Shown here piece after piece: positions 29,333 to 37,350 of a DNA stretch of 64,000 nt (within the stretch, counting starts at the first letter, position 1; every line of letters begins with the position of its first letter). The notes beneath the pieces are model-generated. The model made no database searches, had not been told where the DNA came from, and worked only from the letters and a program-made list of their open reading frames with translations. The translations under genes and the position numbers were made by a program. Source of the DNA: Microbacterium sp. H83 (GTDB taxonomy: Bacteria; Actinomycetota; Actinomycetes; Actinomycetales; Microbacteriaceae); assembly GCF_001650405.1 (NCBI RefSeq), contig NZ_LWCU01000009.1, positions 24,627-88,626 of the forward strand, given 5' to 3'.

Positions 29333-30406
29333 ATGCCCGACAACGACGCCACCGTCCCCGATCCCGGGGTGTCGTTCGTCATGCCCGTCCTGAACGAGCG
29401 CGCGTACCTCGAGCACGCCGTCCGCTCCGTCCTCGCGCAGCAGCTGGATCTGCCTGCGGAGCTCGTCCTCGCCCTCGGGCCGTCCTCTGACGGGACCACG
29501 GAGCTCGCCCGCGATCTCGCCGCCGCCGATCCGCGGATCCGCCTCGTCGACAACTCCGCCGCCCACATCCCGGTGGGACTGAACGCCGCGATCCGCGCGA
29601 GCCGGTACGCGACGATCATCCGTGTCGACGCGCACTCCGAGCTCTCGCCGGGATACGCCGCTCGGGCCCTCGCGACCCTCGAACGCAGCGGGGCGGCGAA
29701 TGTCGGTGGGGTGATGCGCGCCGACGGTCGCACGCCGTTCCAGAAGGCCGTGGCACGGCTCTACAACTCTCCCGTCGGCCTCGGCGGCGGCGCTTACCAC
29801 GGCGGCACCGAGGAGGGCGAGGCGGAGTCCGCCTATCTCGGCGTGATGCGGCGCGAGGTCCTCGACGAGGTCGGCCTGTTCGACGAATCGGTCCGTCGCG
29901 GCGAGGACTGGGAGCTGAACCTGCGGATCAGGCAGGCGGGCCACCGCGTGTGGTTCGATCCGCAGCTCGCTGTCACCTACTGGCCGCGTGAGAGCTGGCT
30001 GCGACTCGCCCGCCAGTTCCGGGCCACGGGCGCCTGGCGCGGAGAGCTGGTGCGCCGGTTCGGTCGCCGCAACGGCATCCGCTACTTCGCTCCCCCGGCC
30101 CTCGTCGTGCTCGTCGCCGTGGCCGCCGTCGTCGGGGTGCTGCAGGCGACTCGCGTGATCGGCGGGGTCCTCTCCGTCGTCGTCTCGGCGCTGGTGTACC
30201 TGCCCCTGCTCGCCTACGTGCTGCTCGTGCTGGCCGTCGCCTGCTCGCCCTCGGGCGGAGGCCTCCGTCAGCGACTGTGGACGCTGGCCGTGCTGCCGAC
30301 GATGCATCTCTCGTGGGGCCTGGGCTTCATCGGCGGCGTGCTCCGCGGCGCCGGAGACACCGTGGACGCCTCACGACTCGGGACGCGGAACACCCCGCTG
30401 CCCTAG
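29333..30406 (+). CDS. membrane-associated family 2 glycosyltransferase
   Basis: A 357-aa GT2 enzyme: VSFVMPVLNERAYLEHAVRSVL, LALGPSSDGTTELA, IRVDAHSELSPGYAA and RRGEDWELNLRIRQAGHRVWFDP (the ED acid and a Q/RxxRW-like region). Residues about 250-320 form two to three membrane helices. This architecture (GT domain then C-terminal helices) is shared with succinoglycan/polysaccharide transferases such as ExoA. It diverges from the TagF-birA operon and converges on another TagF-like gene with a 20-nt gap. It is probably part of teichoic-acid-like polymer synthesis. Confidence 0.85.
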   Translation: MPDNDATVPDPGVSFVMPVLNERAYLEHAVRSVLAQQLDLPAELVLALGPSSDGTTELARDLAAADPRIRLVDNSAAHIPVGLNAAIRASRYATIIRVDAHSELSPGYAARALATLERSGAANVGGVMRADGRTPFQKAVARLYNSPVGLGGGAYHGGTEEGEAESAYLGVMRREVLDEVGLFDESVRRGEDWELNLRIRQAGHRVWFDPQLAVTYWPRESWLRLARQFRATGAWRGELVRRFGRRNGIRYFAPPALVVLVAVAAVVGVLQATRVIGGVLSVVVSALVYLPLLAYVLLVLAVACSPSGGGLRQRLWTLAVLPTMHLSWGLGFIGGVLRGAGDTVDASRLGTRNTPLP

Positions 30407-30426
30407 CGGCAGACTCTCGATCGGGG

Positions 30427-31863
30427 TCAGCGGGAGACGAGACCCTGATCGAGGATGCGCGCCACCACGCGGTCGGCGGCGTGCCCGTCGTCCCGCGGGT
30501 TGAACTGCGCGCGCCACGCCGCGTAGCGCTCCGCGTAGGCCTCCTCCGCGGTGCCGTCGGCGAGCGCGGCGACCAGCTCGTCCTGCGTCGTGACCAGCGG
30601 ACCGGGCGCCCGCGATGCGAGGTCGAAGTAGAACCCGCGGAGCTCACCGCGGTAATGGGCGAGGTCGGGGACGAGGAAGAACATGGGCTTGCCGGTGACG
30701 CTGAAGTCGAACATCACCGACGAGTAGTCGGTGATCAGCGCGTCCGCCGCCAGGAGCAGCTGCGCGGTCTCGGGGTATCCGGTGACGTCGACGACCCTCG
30801 CCCCGGCGCGATCGCGCCCTGCGTCGAGGGTCCGCGAGTGCCCTCGGACCAGGACGACGGAATCGGTCTGCCTCGCGAGCTTCTCGGCGTCGACGAAGTC
30901 GACCATCTCCGTGCGGTCGTCGCGCCAGGTCGGGGCGTAGAGCAGCACGCGCTCGCCCTCCTCGATCCCGAGGGACGCGCGGATCGCCGTGCGGTCCCCC
31001 GTGACCAGCGCGTCGTTGCGCGGATATCCCTCGACCCAGATCGGCCGGCCGAAGAACGCGTACGCCTTGCGGAGGATGCGCTCGGAGTACGTGTTCTGCG
31101 CCAGCAGCACATCCCATCTCCGCGACTCCTTGATGACCGCCGCCATGCGTCGAGGGTCGAATCCCGGCCGATGCAGAGCGAGCCGTTTGAGCGGGGTGCC
31201 GTGCCAGGTCTGGATCACCCGCTGACCGGGCTTGCGCGCGAAGCGCCGTCGCAGCCAGTCGTTCACGACGAGCAGTCGAGCGGATGCTCGGGCGCGCCAC
31301 CATTCCGGGCTGCCCTCGACGACGGCGACGGCACCCTCCGGCACCGCGACGGACAGATCGACCACGCTCCAGTACCGCACCACGTCCGGCGCCTGGGCAG
31401 CGAGCGCGCGGTCGATCGCCCGCGGATTGCAGCCCACGCTGCGGCCGTAGAAGCTCTCGAAGAAGACCGCGTTCTCGGTGCCGCCGGCGGAGGCGACGTA
31501 GCGGCCCTCGAGCGTCGCCTGTCCCTCGACCGTCTCGTACACGGGGTCGATCGGAGCGGCGATCCGCGCGGTGGCGCCGTCGAGCTCGACCCGCACCCCC
31601 GAGAGGACATGCGGGGCGACGTGGAGGTCGTCCAGATCCACGTCGGCGATGCGGACGTCGTACTGTCCGGTCGGAAGGGGCAGCTCTGCGCCGCCCCACC
31701 TCGAGGCCCGCAGCGGGAAGGTCGCCTTCCACGTCTTGCCGCCTCCCGTGATGCGCGCGCTCACCCGTGCCCGGGGACCGATCAGCTCCGCCGCCGAGGG
31801 TCGCACCCCGGCCCCTGCGATGACCAGCGTCTCTGCCGTCTCATCGATCCGGGCGGTCGTCAT
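30427..31863 (-). CDS. CDP-glycerol glycerophosphotransferase (TagF)-family protein
   Basis: A 478-aa protein. Residues about 1-115 form a beta-rich N-terminal domain that is not in TagF. The rest has IQTWHGTPLKRLALHRPGFD, LYAPTWRDDRTEM, VLVRGHSRT and LITDYSSVMFDFSVTGKPMFF, all diagnostic for the TagF group (His and TDYSSvmFD donor-site residues). It should transfer a polyol-phosphate from a CDP-activated donor to a polymer. The start overlaps the stop of the next upstream TagF-like gene (ATGA at 31860-31863). Confidence 0.92.
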   Translation of the reverse strand: MTTARIDETAETLVIAGAGVRPSAAELIGPRARVSARITGGGKTWKATFPLRASRWGGAELPLPTGQYDVRIADVDLDDLHVAPHVLSGVRVELDGATARIAAPIDPVYETVEGQATLEGRYVASAGGTENAVFFESFYGRSVGCNPRAIDRALAAQAPDVVRYWSVVDLSVAVPEGAVAVVEGSPEWWRARASARLLVVNDWLRRRFARKPGQRVIQTWHGTPLKRLALHRPGFDPRRMAAVIKESRRWDVLLAQNTYSERILRKAYAFFGRPIWVEGYPRNDALVTGDRTAIRASLGIEEGERVLLYAPTWRDDRTEMVDFVDAEKLARQTDSVVLVRGHSRTLDAGRDRAGARVVDVTGYPETAQLLLAADALITDYSSVMFDFSVTGKPMFFLVPDLAHYRGELRGFYFDLASRAPGPLVTTQDELVAALADGTAEEAYAERYAAWRAQFNPRDDGHAADRVVARILDQGLVSR

Positions 31864-33113
31864 GCTGCTCCCTTCGGCGCGGGAATCCCCCGCGCACGGA
31901 TTGTCTCGTACACCCGTCGGGTGTTGCGCCCGTCGCGAAACGCATGCATCTCCGCGCTGAGCGTAGCGGAACGCCGAGATGCGGCCTCGAACTCGCCGTC
32001 GTCCGCGAGCAGCGCGTCGAGCGCCGACACGACATCGTCCCAGTCCGTCGCGACATCGGCTCCGGCGACGTCCTCGTAACGGCCATAGAAGCCCCGCACC
32101 CTGGCGTACTCCTCCGCATCGGGTGCGAAGTACACCACCGGCATCGCCAACAGGCCCACGTCGTAGGCGAGCGAGGAGTAGTCGGTGATGAGCACGTCGA
32201 TCGCAGGCAGCACGGGCGTCACATCCGGGACGACGGCCGCGCCCAGCATCCGGATCCTCCTGCTCGGCACCGGGGGGTGATAGTCCCCTTCGCCGAGGGG
32301 GTGGGAGCGGATCAGGAGCACCGCATTGTGACGGTCGAGCAGCCCGATGATCGACAGCCAGTGCGCTGCCGACGGGATCGCGGGATCCGCCGCGCCGTCA
32401 CGCCAGGTGGGCGCGTAGAGGATCGTCCGCGCACCGGAGAGCGGCTCCTCGCCCGCGCGGTGCAGCACCGCGGCCGCGTGCGCCCGCCGATCCTCGGGCG
32501 TGCCCCGGGACAGGACGTCGACGCGCGGCTCACCGGTGACGACCACGCGGTCGTCACCCAGCGCGAACGCCGACTCGAGCCGTCCTCGCGAGCGATGCGA
32601 GGCGGCCGGGAGCACGCGGATGCGTCGAGCCGCCGCGCGGTACAGGATTCCGACGAGACGGCTCAGCAGCGCAGCACCGGGGACATCCGGCACTTGGGTG
32701 GTGGCGGGCGAGTCGAGCCCGATGCGCTTGAGCGGGATCCCGTGCCAGAGCTGCACGACGAAGGCTCCGGAGATGCCGTAGCGGTTGGCGTCCCCGAGCC
32801 CGTGGGTCACGACCACGACCCCGGCGCGCGCGGTCGCCCACCAGCCGCGGAGGCCGGTCTTGCGGACGGACCGGATGCCCAGCGCTGCCGCATCGCGATC
32901 CTCGCGATCGGATGCCGTCAGCCAGAGCGTCTCGTGACCGCGCTCGTCGGCGAGCGTGCGGAGCGCCAATGCGCCGTCGCCCACGCCCGCCCCGCAGCCG
33001 AAGACCCAGCGGGTGCCGCGCGGGATCAGCAGCGTGCCGATGCGCCCGGCGAGGTAGAGCGGGATCCGCAGCAGCTTGGCCGCATTGCCGGATCCGAAGG
33101 AGAAGGACGCCAC
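31860..33113 (-). CDS. CDP-glycerol glycerophosphotransferase (TagF)-family protein
   Basis: A 417-aa TagF-type transferase without a large N-terminal extension. Motifs: VQLWHGIPLKRIGLDSP, LYAPTWRDGAADP, LIRSHPLGEGDY and LITDYSSLAYDVGLLAMPVVYFAPD. First gene of a two-gene TagF operon. GTG 33113 follows a TAGGCT box by 6 nt, but both lie inside an 18-bp perfect inverted repeat that also seems to end the htrA transcript. The downstream partner at 30427 overlaps it, so the two enzymes may act in sequence (primer and polymerase, or two donors). Confidence 0.92.
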   Translation of the reverse strand: MASFSFGSGNAAKLLRIPLYLAGRIGTLLIPRGTRWVFGCGAGVGDGALALRTLADERGHETLWLTASDREDRDAAALGIRSVRKTGLRGWWATARAGVVVVTHGLGDANRYGISGAFVVQLWHGIPLKRIGLDSPATTQVPDVPGAALLSRLVGILYRAAARRIRVLPAASHRSRGRLESAFALGDDRVVVTGEPRVDVLSRGTPEDRRAHAAAVLHRAGEEPLSGARTILYAPTWRDGAADPAIPSAAHWLSIIGLLDRHNAVLLIRSHPLGEGDYHPPVPSRRIRMLGAAVVPDVTPVLPAIDVLITDYSSLAYDVGLLAMPVVYFAPDAEEYARVRGFYGRYEDVAGADVATDWDDVVSALDALLADDGEFEAASRRSATLSAEMHAFRDGRNTRRVYETIRARGIPAPKGAA

Positions 33114-33143
33114 CCCGCGAGCCTATCGCGGGGTGGCGTCCTT
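33103..33143 (-). terminator. 18-bp perfect hairpin behind htrA, overlapping the next gene's start
   Basis: Arms 33103-33120 and 33126-33143 are perfectly complementary with a 5-nt loop. It lies 29 nt after the htrA stop. There is no T-run, but the stem is long and GC-rich. The far arm contains the GTG start of the TagF-like gene. Confidence 0.7.
33120..33125 (-). promoter_or_regulatory. -10 box inside the hairpin loop
   Basis: TAGGCT on the minus strand covers the loop plus one arm base; spacer CGCGGG (6 nt), then GTG 33113. It predicts a leaderless TagF-like mRNA. Confidence 0.55.
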
Positions 33144-33171
33144 CTTCGGGAGCCGAGGAGACGGTCGGCGA

Positions 33172-34773
33172 TCAGCCGGCGAGGTCGCCGAGCGTCACAT
33201 CGATCTCGTACTCCTTGCCGCCACGGATGTAGGTGACCTTCGCATCGCTGCCGCCGGCCGCGGCGCGGACCTGCGCCGTGAGGTCGCTCGCGCTGGTGAT
33301 CGGCGCGCCGTTGAAGGCGGTCACGACGTCATCCGCTCGGAGGCCGGCCGCCGCCGCCGCGCCGCCGTCGGTCACATCCGCGATATAGGCGCCGGCCACC
33401 GAGGCGCCCTCGACGCTCGCCGCGTCCTGCACCGATGCGCCGAGCAGCCCGTGGCTCGCCGCACCGTCGGCGATGATCTCCTCCGCCACGCGCTGGGCGA
33501 TGTTCGACGGGATCGCGAAGCCGATGCCGATCGATCCGGAGTCCTCGGAACTGCCCGAGCTCGCGATCGCCACATTGATGCCGATCAGCTGGCCCTTGCT
33601 GTCCACCAGCGCGCCACCGGAGTTGCCCTGGTTGATGGCCGCATCCGTCTGGATGACCGCGATGGAGATCGACTCCGAGGCCTGCTGGTTGGTGTTGCCC
33701 GGCAGGTCGAACTGGAACGGACCCCGGCTGTCGCCCTCCTGCGGACTCTGCTGCTCCTGCGGCGCATCCTCCGACGACGAGTCCGGCAGGGCCGACGACG
33801 CGATCTGGATGCTGCGGTTCAGCGCGCTGACGACGCCCGTGGTGACCGAGTTCGACAGTCCGAGAGGCGCTCCGAGTGCCACGGCGGTGTCTCCGACGTT
33901 GAGGTCGGAGGAGTCGGCGAACTCGATCGGCGTGAGGTCCTCGGCGCCGGTGAGCTTGATGACGGCGAGGTCGTAGATCGGGTCGGTGCCGACGACCGTC
34001 GCCTCGAAGATACGGCCGTCGGAGGTCGTGACGCGGATCGTGGGGTCCGCCACCGCACCGCCGAGCGTGACCACGTGGGTGTTGGTGAGGACGTAGCCGT
34101 CGTCGCTGATGACGACGCCGGAGCCGCTGCCGGCCTCGCTCGAACCGGCGACCTCGATCGTGACGACGGAGGGCAGCACCTCGGTCGCCACTGCCGTCGT
34201 CTCGTTCACCGAGCCGGGATTGTTCACCGTCACGGTGTTCGGCCCCTGTGCGACGCCGGAGGAGTTCTCGTTCGAGATGCCGTCGAGGATCGCTCCCCCG
34301 CCGAACCCGGCGACGCCGCCCACGAGGGCTGCGGCCACCACGATGGCGGCGAACTTCACACCTCCGCGCGTCTTCTGCGGCTTCGTCGCGGTGCTCGACT
34401 CGAACGGCTGCGCGGGCTGCCCGGCCGTGTGGATGCCGAAGGCCGCGCCGGATGCCGTCGCGGTCGCGCCGGGGTGAGCGGGGGCTCCGGGATGAGCGGC
34501 GGCTCCGGGGTGCGCGGGGGTGCCGTAGGCGGCCGTCTGCGACGCGGGAGCGGCGAACGGGTTCGACGGGGCGACCGGCGCGGCGGGCGGGGTCGAGGTG
34601 AACATCGACGGGACCTCGTGCCCCTGACCGGGGCGCGACGCCGCGGCGTCGACGCCGGTGGGCTCAGCGGCGGCATGCGGCGTCGAACGGTCGACGCTCT
34701 CTGCTGCCTCGGTGGACGGCACGGCGTCGTGCGACGCGGGTGCCGAGTGGTCCTGGGTGTTGTCTTCGTTCAT
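33172..34773 (-). CDS. HtrA-type membrane-anchored serine protease with PDZ domain
   Basis: A 533-aa trypsin-like protease. A long Pro/Ala/His-rich cytoplasmic N-terminus with HPGA repeats is followed by a helix (KFAAIVVAAALVGGVAGFGGGAI, about residues 145-167). The protease domain has the catalytic triad: His in LTNTHVVTL, Asp in IYDLAVIKL, Ser in NQGNSGGALVD. A C-terminal PDZ domain has VVTAFNGAPITSASDL. A Gln/Glu/Ser-rich insert (SSSEDAPQEQQSPQEG) precedes the active serine. It probably degrades or senses misfolded envelope proteins. ATG 34773 has GAAGGAG 6 nt upstream. Confidence 0.93.
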   Translation of the reverse strand: MNEDNTQDHSAPASHDAVPSTEAAESVDRSTPHAAAEPTGVDAAASRPGQGHEVPSMFTSTPPAAPVAPSNPFAAPASQTAAYGTPAHPGAAAHPGAPAHPGATATASGAAFGIHTAGQPAQPFESSTATKPQKTRGGVKFAAIVVAAALVGGVAGFGGGAILDGISNENSSGVAQGPNTVTVNNPGSVNETTAVATEVLPSVVTIEVAGSSEAGSGSGVVISDDGYVLTNTHVVTLGGAVADPTIRVTTSDGRIFEATVVGTDPIYDLAVIKLTGAEDLTPIEFADSSDLNVGDTAVALGAPLGLSNSVTTGVVSALNRSIQIASSALPDSSSEDAPQEQQSPQEGDSRGPFQFDLPGNTNQQASESISIAVIQTDAAINQGNSGGALVDSKGQLIGINVAIASSGSSEDSGSIGIGFAIPSNIAQRVAEEIIADGAASHGLLGASVQDAASVEGASVAGAYIADVTDGGAAAAAGLRADDVVTAFNGAPITSASDLTAQVRAAAGGSDAKVTYIRGGKEYEIDVTLGDLAG

Positions 34774-34858
34774 GGTGTGCTCCTTCAACAACGCCCCTTC
34801 AGAGTGACGCCTGTATCTGTGCGTTTCGTATGGCGAAGATGAGTTTCACCTATGGCCT

Positions 34859-34864
34859 TAGCCT
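34859..34864 (+). promoter_or_regulatory. -10 box of leaderless aminotransferase gene
   Basis: TAGCCT, spacer GTTCTTC (7 nt), then ATG 34872. Confidence 0.5.
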
Positions 34865-34871
34865 GTTCTTC

Positions 34872-36071
34872 ATGAGTGTCATCCCAGGCGCATGGCGGCG
34901 TACAGCGGCGGGGGCCGGACTGCTGGCCGACGATGGAACCGTCGCCCCCACCATCTTCGCAGAGATGTCCGCGGCCGCGGCGAGAACGGGTGCGATCAAC
35001 CTCGGTCAGGGATTCCCCGACGAGGACGGTCCGGCGGAGGTGCTCGAGGCGGCGCGAGCCGCGATCTCCGCGGGCGTGAACCAGTACCCGCCGGGACGCG
35101 GGGCTCCCGACCTGCTGACCGCGATCAGTGAGCACCAGCGACGCTTCTACGGACTGGAGGTCGATCCGCAGAGCGAGGTGATCGTGACCGCAGGGGCCAC
35201 CGAGGCGCTCACCGCCGCGCTGCTGGCCCTCGTCGACGGCCCGGAGGACGAGATCGTCGTCTTCGAGCCCTACTACGACTCCTACGCCGCGGCCGCCGCG
35301 CTCGCGGGGGCGCGTCTGGTGACCGTGCCGCTGCGGGCCCCGGACTTCCAGCCCGACCTCGATCGCCTGGCAGCCGCGGTCACGGACCGCACGCGCGTGA
35401 TCCTCGTCAACGACCCCCACAACCCGACCGGCGCGGTGTTCGAGCGCGAGGTCCTCGCCGAGGTCGTGCGGCTGGCCGAGCTGCACGACGCCGTCATCGT
35501 GACCGACGAGGTGTACGAGCATCTCTCCTTCCGTGCGCCGCACACGCCGATCGCGACGCTGCCCGATGCCGCGGCACGGACGCTCACGATCTCGTCCGCA
35601 GGGAAGACCTTCTCGACGACCGGATGGAAGATCGGATGGGTGCACGGTCCCGCCGAGCTCATCACGGCGGTCCTGACGGTCAAGCAGTACCTCACGTATG
35701 TGAACGGGGCGCCGTTCCAGCCCGCCGTGGCCGTGGGTCTCCGCCTCGACGACCGGTACTTCGCCGACGCGGCCGCCACGCTCGCGCGCAAGCACGAGGT
35801 GCTCGGCGCCGGACTGCGTGCGGCGGGCTTCGATGTGCACGCGCCGCAGGGAGGGTACTTCACCGTCGCGGATGCGACGGCGCTGGGGGGCGCGGATGCC
35901 GCCGCCTTCTGCCGCGAGCTGCCGCACCGGGCTGGTGTGGTGGCCATCCCGCTGAGCGCCTTCACGTCGGAGCAGAACCGGCCGCACTACGCCGGTCTGA
36001 TCCGCTTCGCGGCCTGCAAGCGCATCGAGGTGCTGGAGGAGGCGGCGACTCGTCTCGCCGCGAGCTTCTGA
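34872..36071 (+). CDS. PLP-dependent class I aminotransferase
   Basis: A 399-aa fold-type I aminotransferase. It has LGQGFPDEDGP, VTAGATEALTAALLAL, VNDPHNPTGAVF (Asn and Pro of the cofactor site), VTDEVYEHL and the PLP lysine in TISSAGKTFSTTGWKIGW. A C-terminal Arg in LIRFAACK binds the substrate carboxylate. It resembles kynurenine/glutamine transaminases and the actinobacterial N-succinyl-diaminopimelate aminotransferase (DapC-like), so a substrate is not assigned. ATG 34872 follows TAGCCT by 7 nt; longer in-frame starts at 34839 and 34740 lie across the promoter. Confidence 0.9.
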   Translation: MSVIPGAWRRTAAGAGLLADDGTVAPTIFAEMSAAAARTGAINLGQGFPDEDGPAEVLEAARAAISAGVNQYPPGRGAPDLLTAISEHQRRFYGLEVDPQSEVIVTAGATEALTAALLALVDGPEDEIVVFEPYYDSYAAAAALAGARLVTVPLRAPDFQPDLDRLAAAVTDRTRVILVNDPHNPTGAVFEREVLAEVVRLAELHDAVIVTDEVYEHLSFRAPHTPIATLPDAAARTLTISSAGKTFSTTGWKIGWVHGPAELITAVLTVKQYLTYVNGAPFQPAVAVGLRLDDRYFADAAATLARKHEVLGAGLRAAGFDVHAPQGGYFTVADATALGGADAAAFCRELPHRAGVVAIPLSAFTSEQNRPHYAGLIRFAACKRIEVLEEAATRLAASF

Positions 36072-36081
36072 GGTCGGAGGC

Positions 36082-36900
36082 TCAGCGAGGCCGGACGGCG
36101 TAACGCCGGACCCGCAGCGAGGGGTTCGTCTCACGGACGCGCTCGATGACGGACCGGTCGACCACCGAGACGGCGATGCCCTCGTCCGAGGCGACGCCGG
36201 CGAGCACCACGCCCTGCGGATCGACGACCTGGGAGTGCCCCACGCCGATCGGAGCCGGGTGATCGGCGGCGACGACGTACGCCGTGTTCTCGATCGCCCG
36301 CGCCGCGAGGAGGGTGGTCCAGTGGTGCTCCTTGAGGGGCCCGCGCACCCATTCGGCAGGGATCACGAGGACGTCGGCGCCCTGATCGATCAGAGTGCGC
36401 GACACCTCCGGGAAGCGCAGGTCGTAGCAGGTCATGAGACCGAATCGGATGCCGGCGAGCTCGAAGGAGGCGGGAGTGCCGAGCTCCCCCGCCTCCACCC
36501 AGTCCGATTCGCTCTGACCGAAGGCGTCGTACAGGTGCTGCTTGCGGTACGACGCGAGCAGGCCGTCGCCGCGCACGGCGACGACCGTGTTGCGCACATG
36601 CGCCGCGTCGGATGCGGTCTCGACGAGGCCGGCGACGATCACGACGCCGTACTCCGCGGCGAGGGCGGTGAGGGTGGCGACGAACTCGCCGTCCAGATCC
36701 TCGGCGTTCTCCGCGAGCGTCGCGTCCATCGGATTCACGAAGTAGCTGGAGTACTCGGGGAAGACGACGAGCTTCGCGCCGCGCGCCGCGGCATCCGCCG
36801 TCAGCGCCGCGATGCGATCGCGATTGCCCTCCCGCGAATCGGTCGGCGCGAACTGGCACACCGCCACGGGGACGGCGGCGGACGAGACGGGTTCGGTCAT
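36082..36900 (-). CDS. carbon-nitrogen hydrolase (nitrilase family amidase)
   Basis: A 272-aa nitrilase-superfamily enzyme with the Glu-Lys-Cys triad: E in VVFPEYSSYF, K in YRKQHLYDAFG, C in LMTCYDLRFPE. Such amidases hydrolyse small amides; NIT1/NIT2-type members repair deaminated metabolites such as alpha-ketoglutaramate, and the neighbouring transaminase might yield similar ketoamide by-products (inference). GGGAGG lies about 9 nt before ATG 36900; the ATG at 36918 is a weaker alternative. It is convergent with the aminotransferase. Confidence 0.92.
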   Translation of the reverse strand: MTEPVSSAAVPVAVCQFAPTDSREGNRDRIAALTADAAARGAKLVVFPEYSSYFVNPMDATLAENAEDLDGEFVATLTALAAEYGVVIVAGLVETASDAAHVRNTVVAVRGDGLLASYRKQHLYDAFGQSESDWVEAGELGTPASFELAGIRFGLMTCYDLRFPEVSRTLIDQGADVLVIPAEWVRGPLKEHHWTTLLAARAIENTAYVVAADHPAPIGVGHSQVVDPQGVVLAGVASDEGIAVSVVDRSVIERVRETNPSLRVRRYAVRPR

Positions 36901-36938
36901 GCTGACATCCTCCCTCATCGGTCGATGCGGGGCCTCGA

Positions 36939-36968
36939 TTCGCCACCCCTCGGAAAGCGTGTTAGGCT
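36939..36968 (+). promoter_or_regulatory. promoter of the initiator tRNA gene
   Basis: TTCGCC (36939-36944), 18-nt spacer, TAGGCT (36963-36968). An overlapping TATAAC at 36968-36973 is a second -10 candidate. The mature tRNA starts at 36980. Confidence 0.55.
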
Positions 36969-36979
36969 ATAACTCGTGC

Positions 36980-37053
36980 CGCGGGGTGGAGCAGTTCGGT
37001 AGCTCGCCGGGCTCATAACCCGGAGGTCGCAGGTTCAAATCCTGTCCCCGCAA
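36980..37053 (+). tRNA. initiator tRNA-fMet (anticodon CAT)
   Basis: A complete 74-nt cloverleaf without an encoded CCA. The acceptor stem has the C1-A72 mismatch (36980 and 37052) that marks bacterial initiator tRNAs, and the anticodon stem has the three G-C pairs next to the loop. The anticodon CAT is at 37014-37016, and the T-loop reads TTCAAAT. No other tRNA is seen in the window. Confidence 0.97.
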
Positions 37054-37062
37054 CGAGAATGC

Positions 37063-37118
37063 GACACAAGAAAGGCCCCTGATCAGGAGAAATCCAGATC
37101 AGGGGCCTTTCTTGTGTC
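37063..37118 (+). terminator. 22-bp perfect hairpin terminating the tRNA transcript
   Basis: Arms 37063-37084 and 37097-37118 are perfectly complementary; the 12-nt loop is A-rich. It starts 10 nt after the tRNA end. The arms include a purine block AAGAAAGG and its complement, so it can work in both orientations. Confidence 0.8.
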
Positions 37119-37350
37119 CCGCTTCAGCCTTGACGCCGAGCCTCCACGAAAGGTGGCCGACACCATCGCGCCCCCTGTCGGTCTGCAGGTCCGATGTCGA
37201 TCTGCAGGGTGAGACCCGCAGGATCGGCCTGCACATGCGCATCCGCCCTGCAGACCGCGACAGCGGATGCCGGGGAGGCCGATACTCCGGATGCCGGAGA
37301 CGCAGAAGGGCGCCCCTCGGGGGCGCCCTTCCGACCGCGTCAGCGGGAGA
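37119..37350. other. non-coding spacer with PstI-palindrome repeats and a second hairpin
   Basis: No supported gene. CTGCAG occurs three times (around 37178, 37199 and 37251), with GGTCTGCAGG near the left and CCCTGCAGACC near the right forming an imperfect inverted repeat about 70 nt apart. The right edge holds the hairpin 37306-37330. Confidence 0.6.
37306..37330 (-). terminator. terminator hairpin behind UPF0182 gene
   Basis: 11-bp perfect stem (37306-37316 with 37320-37330), TCG loop. It lies 20 nt after the stop of the leftward UPF0182 gene; minus-strand reading ends in CTT. Confidence 0.75.
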
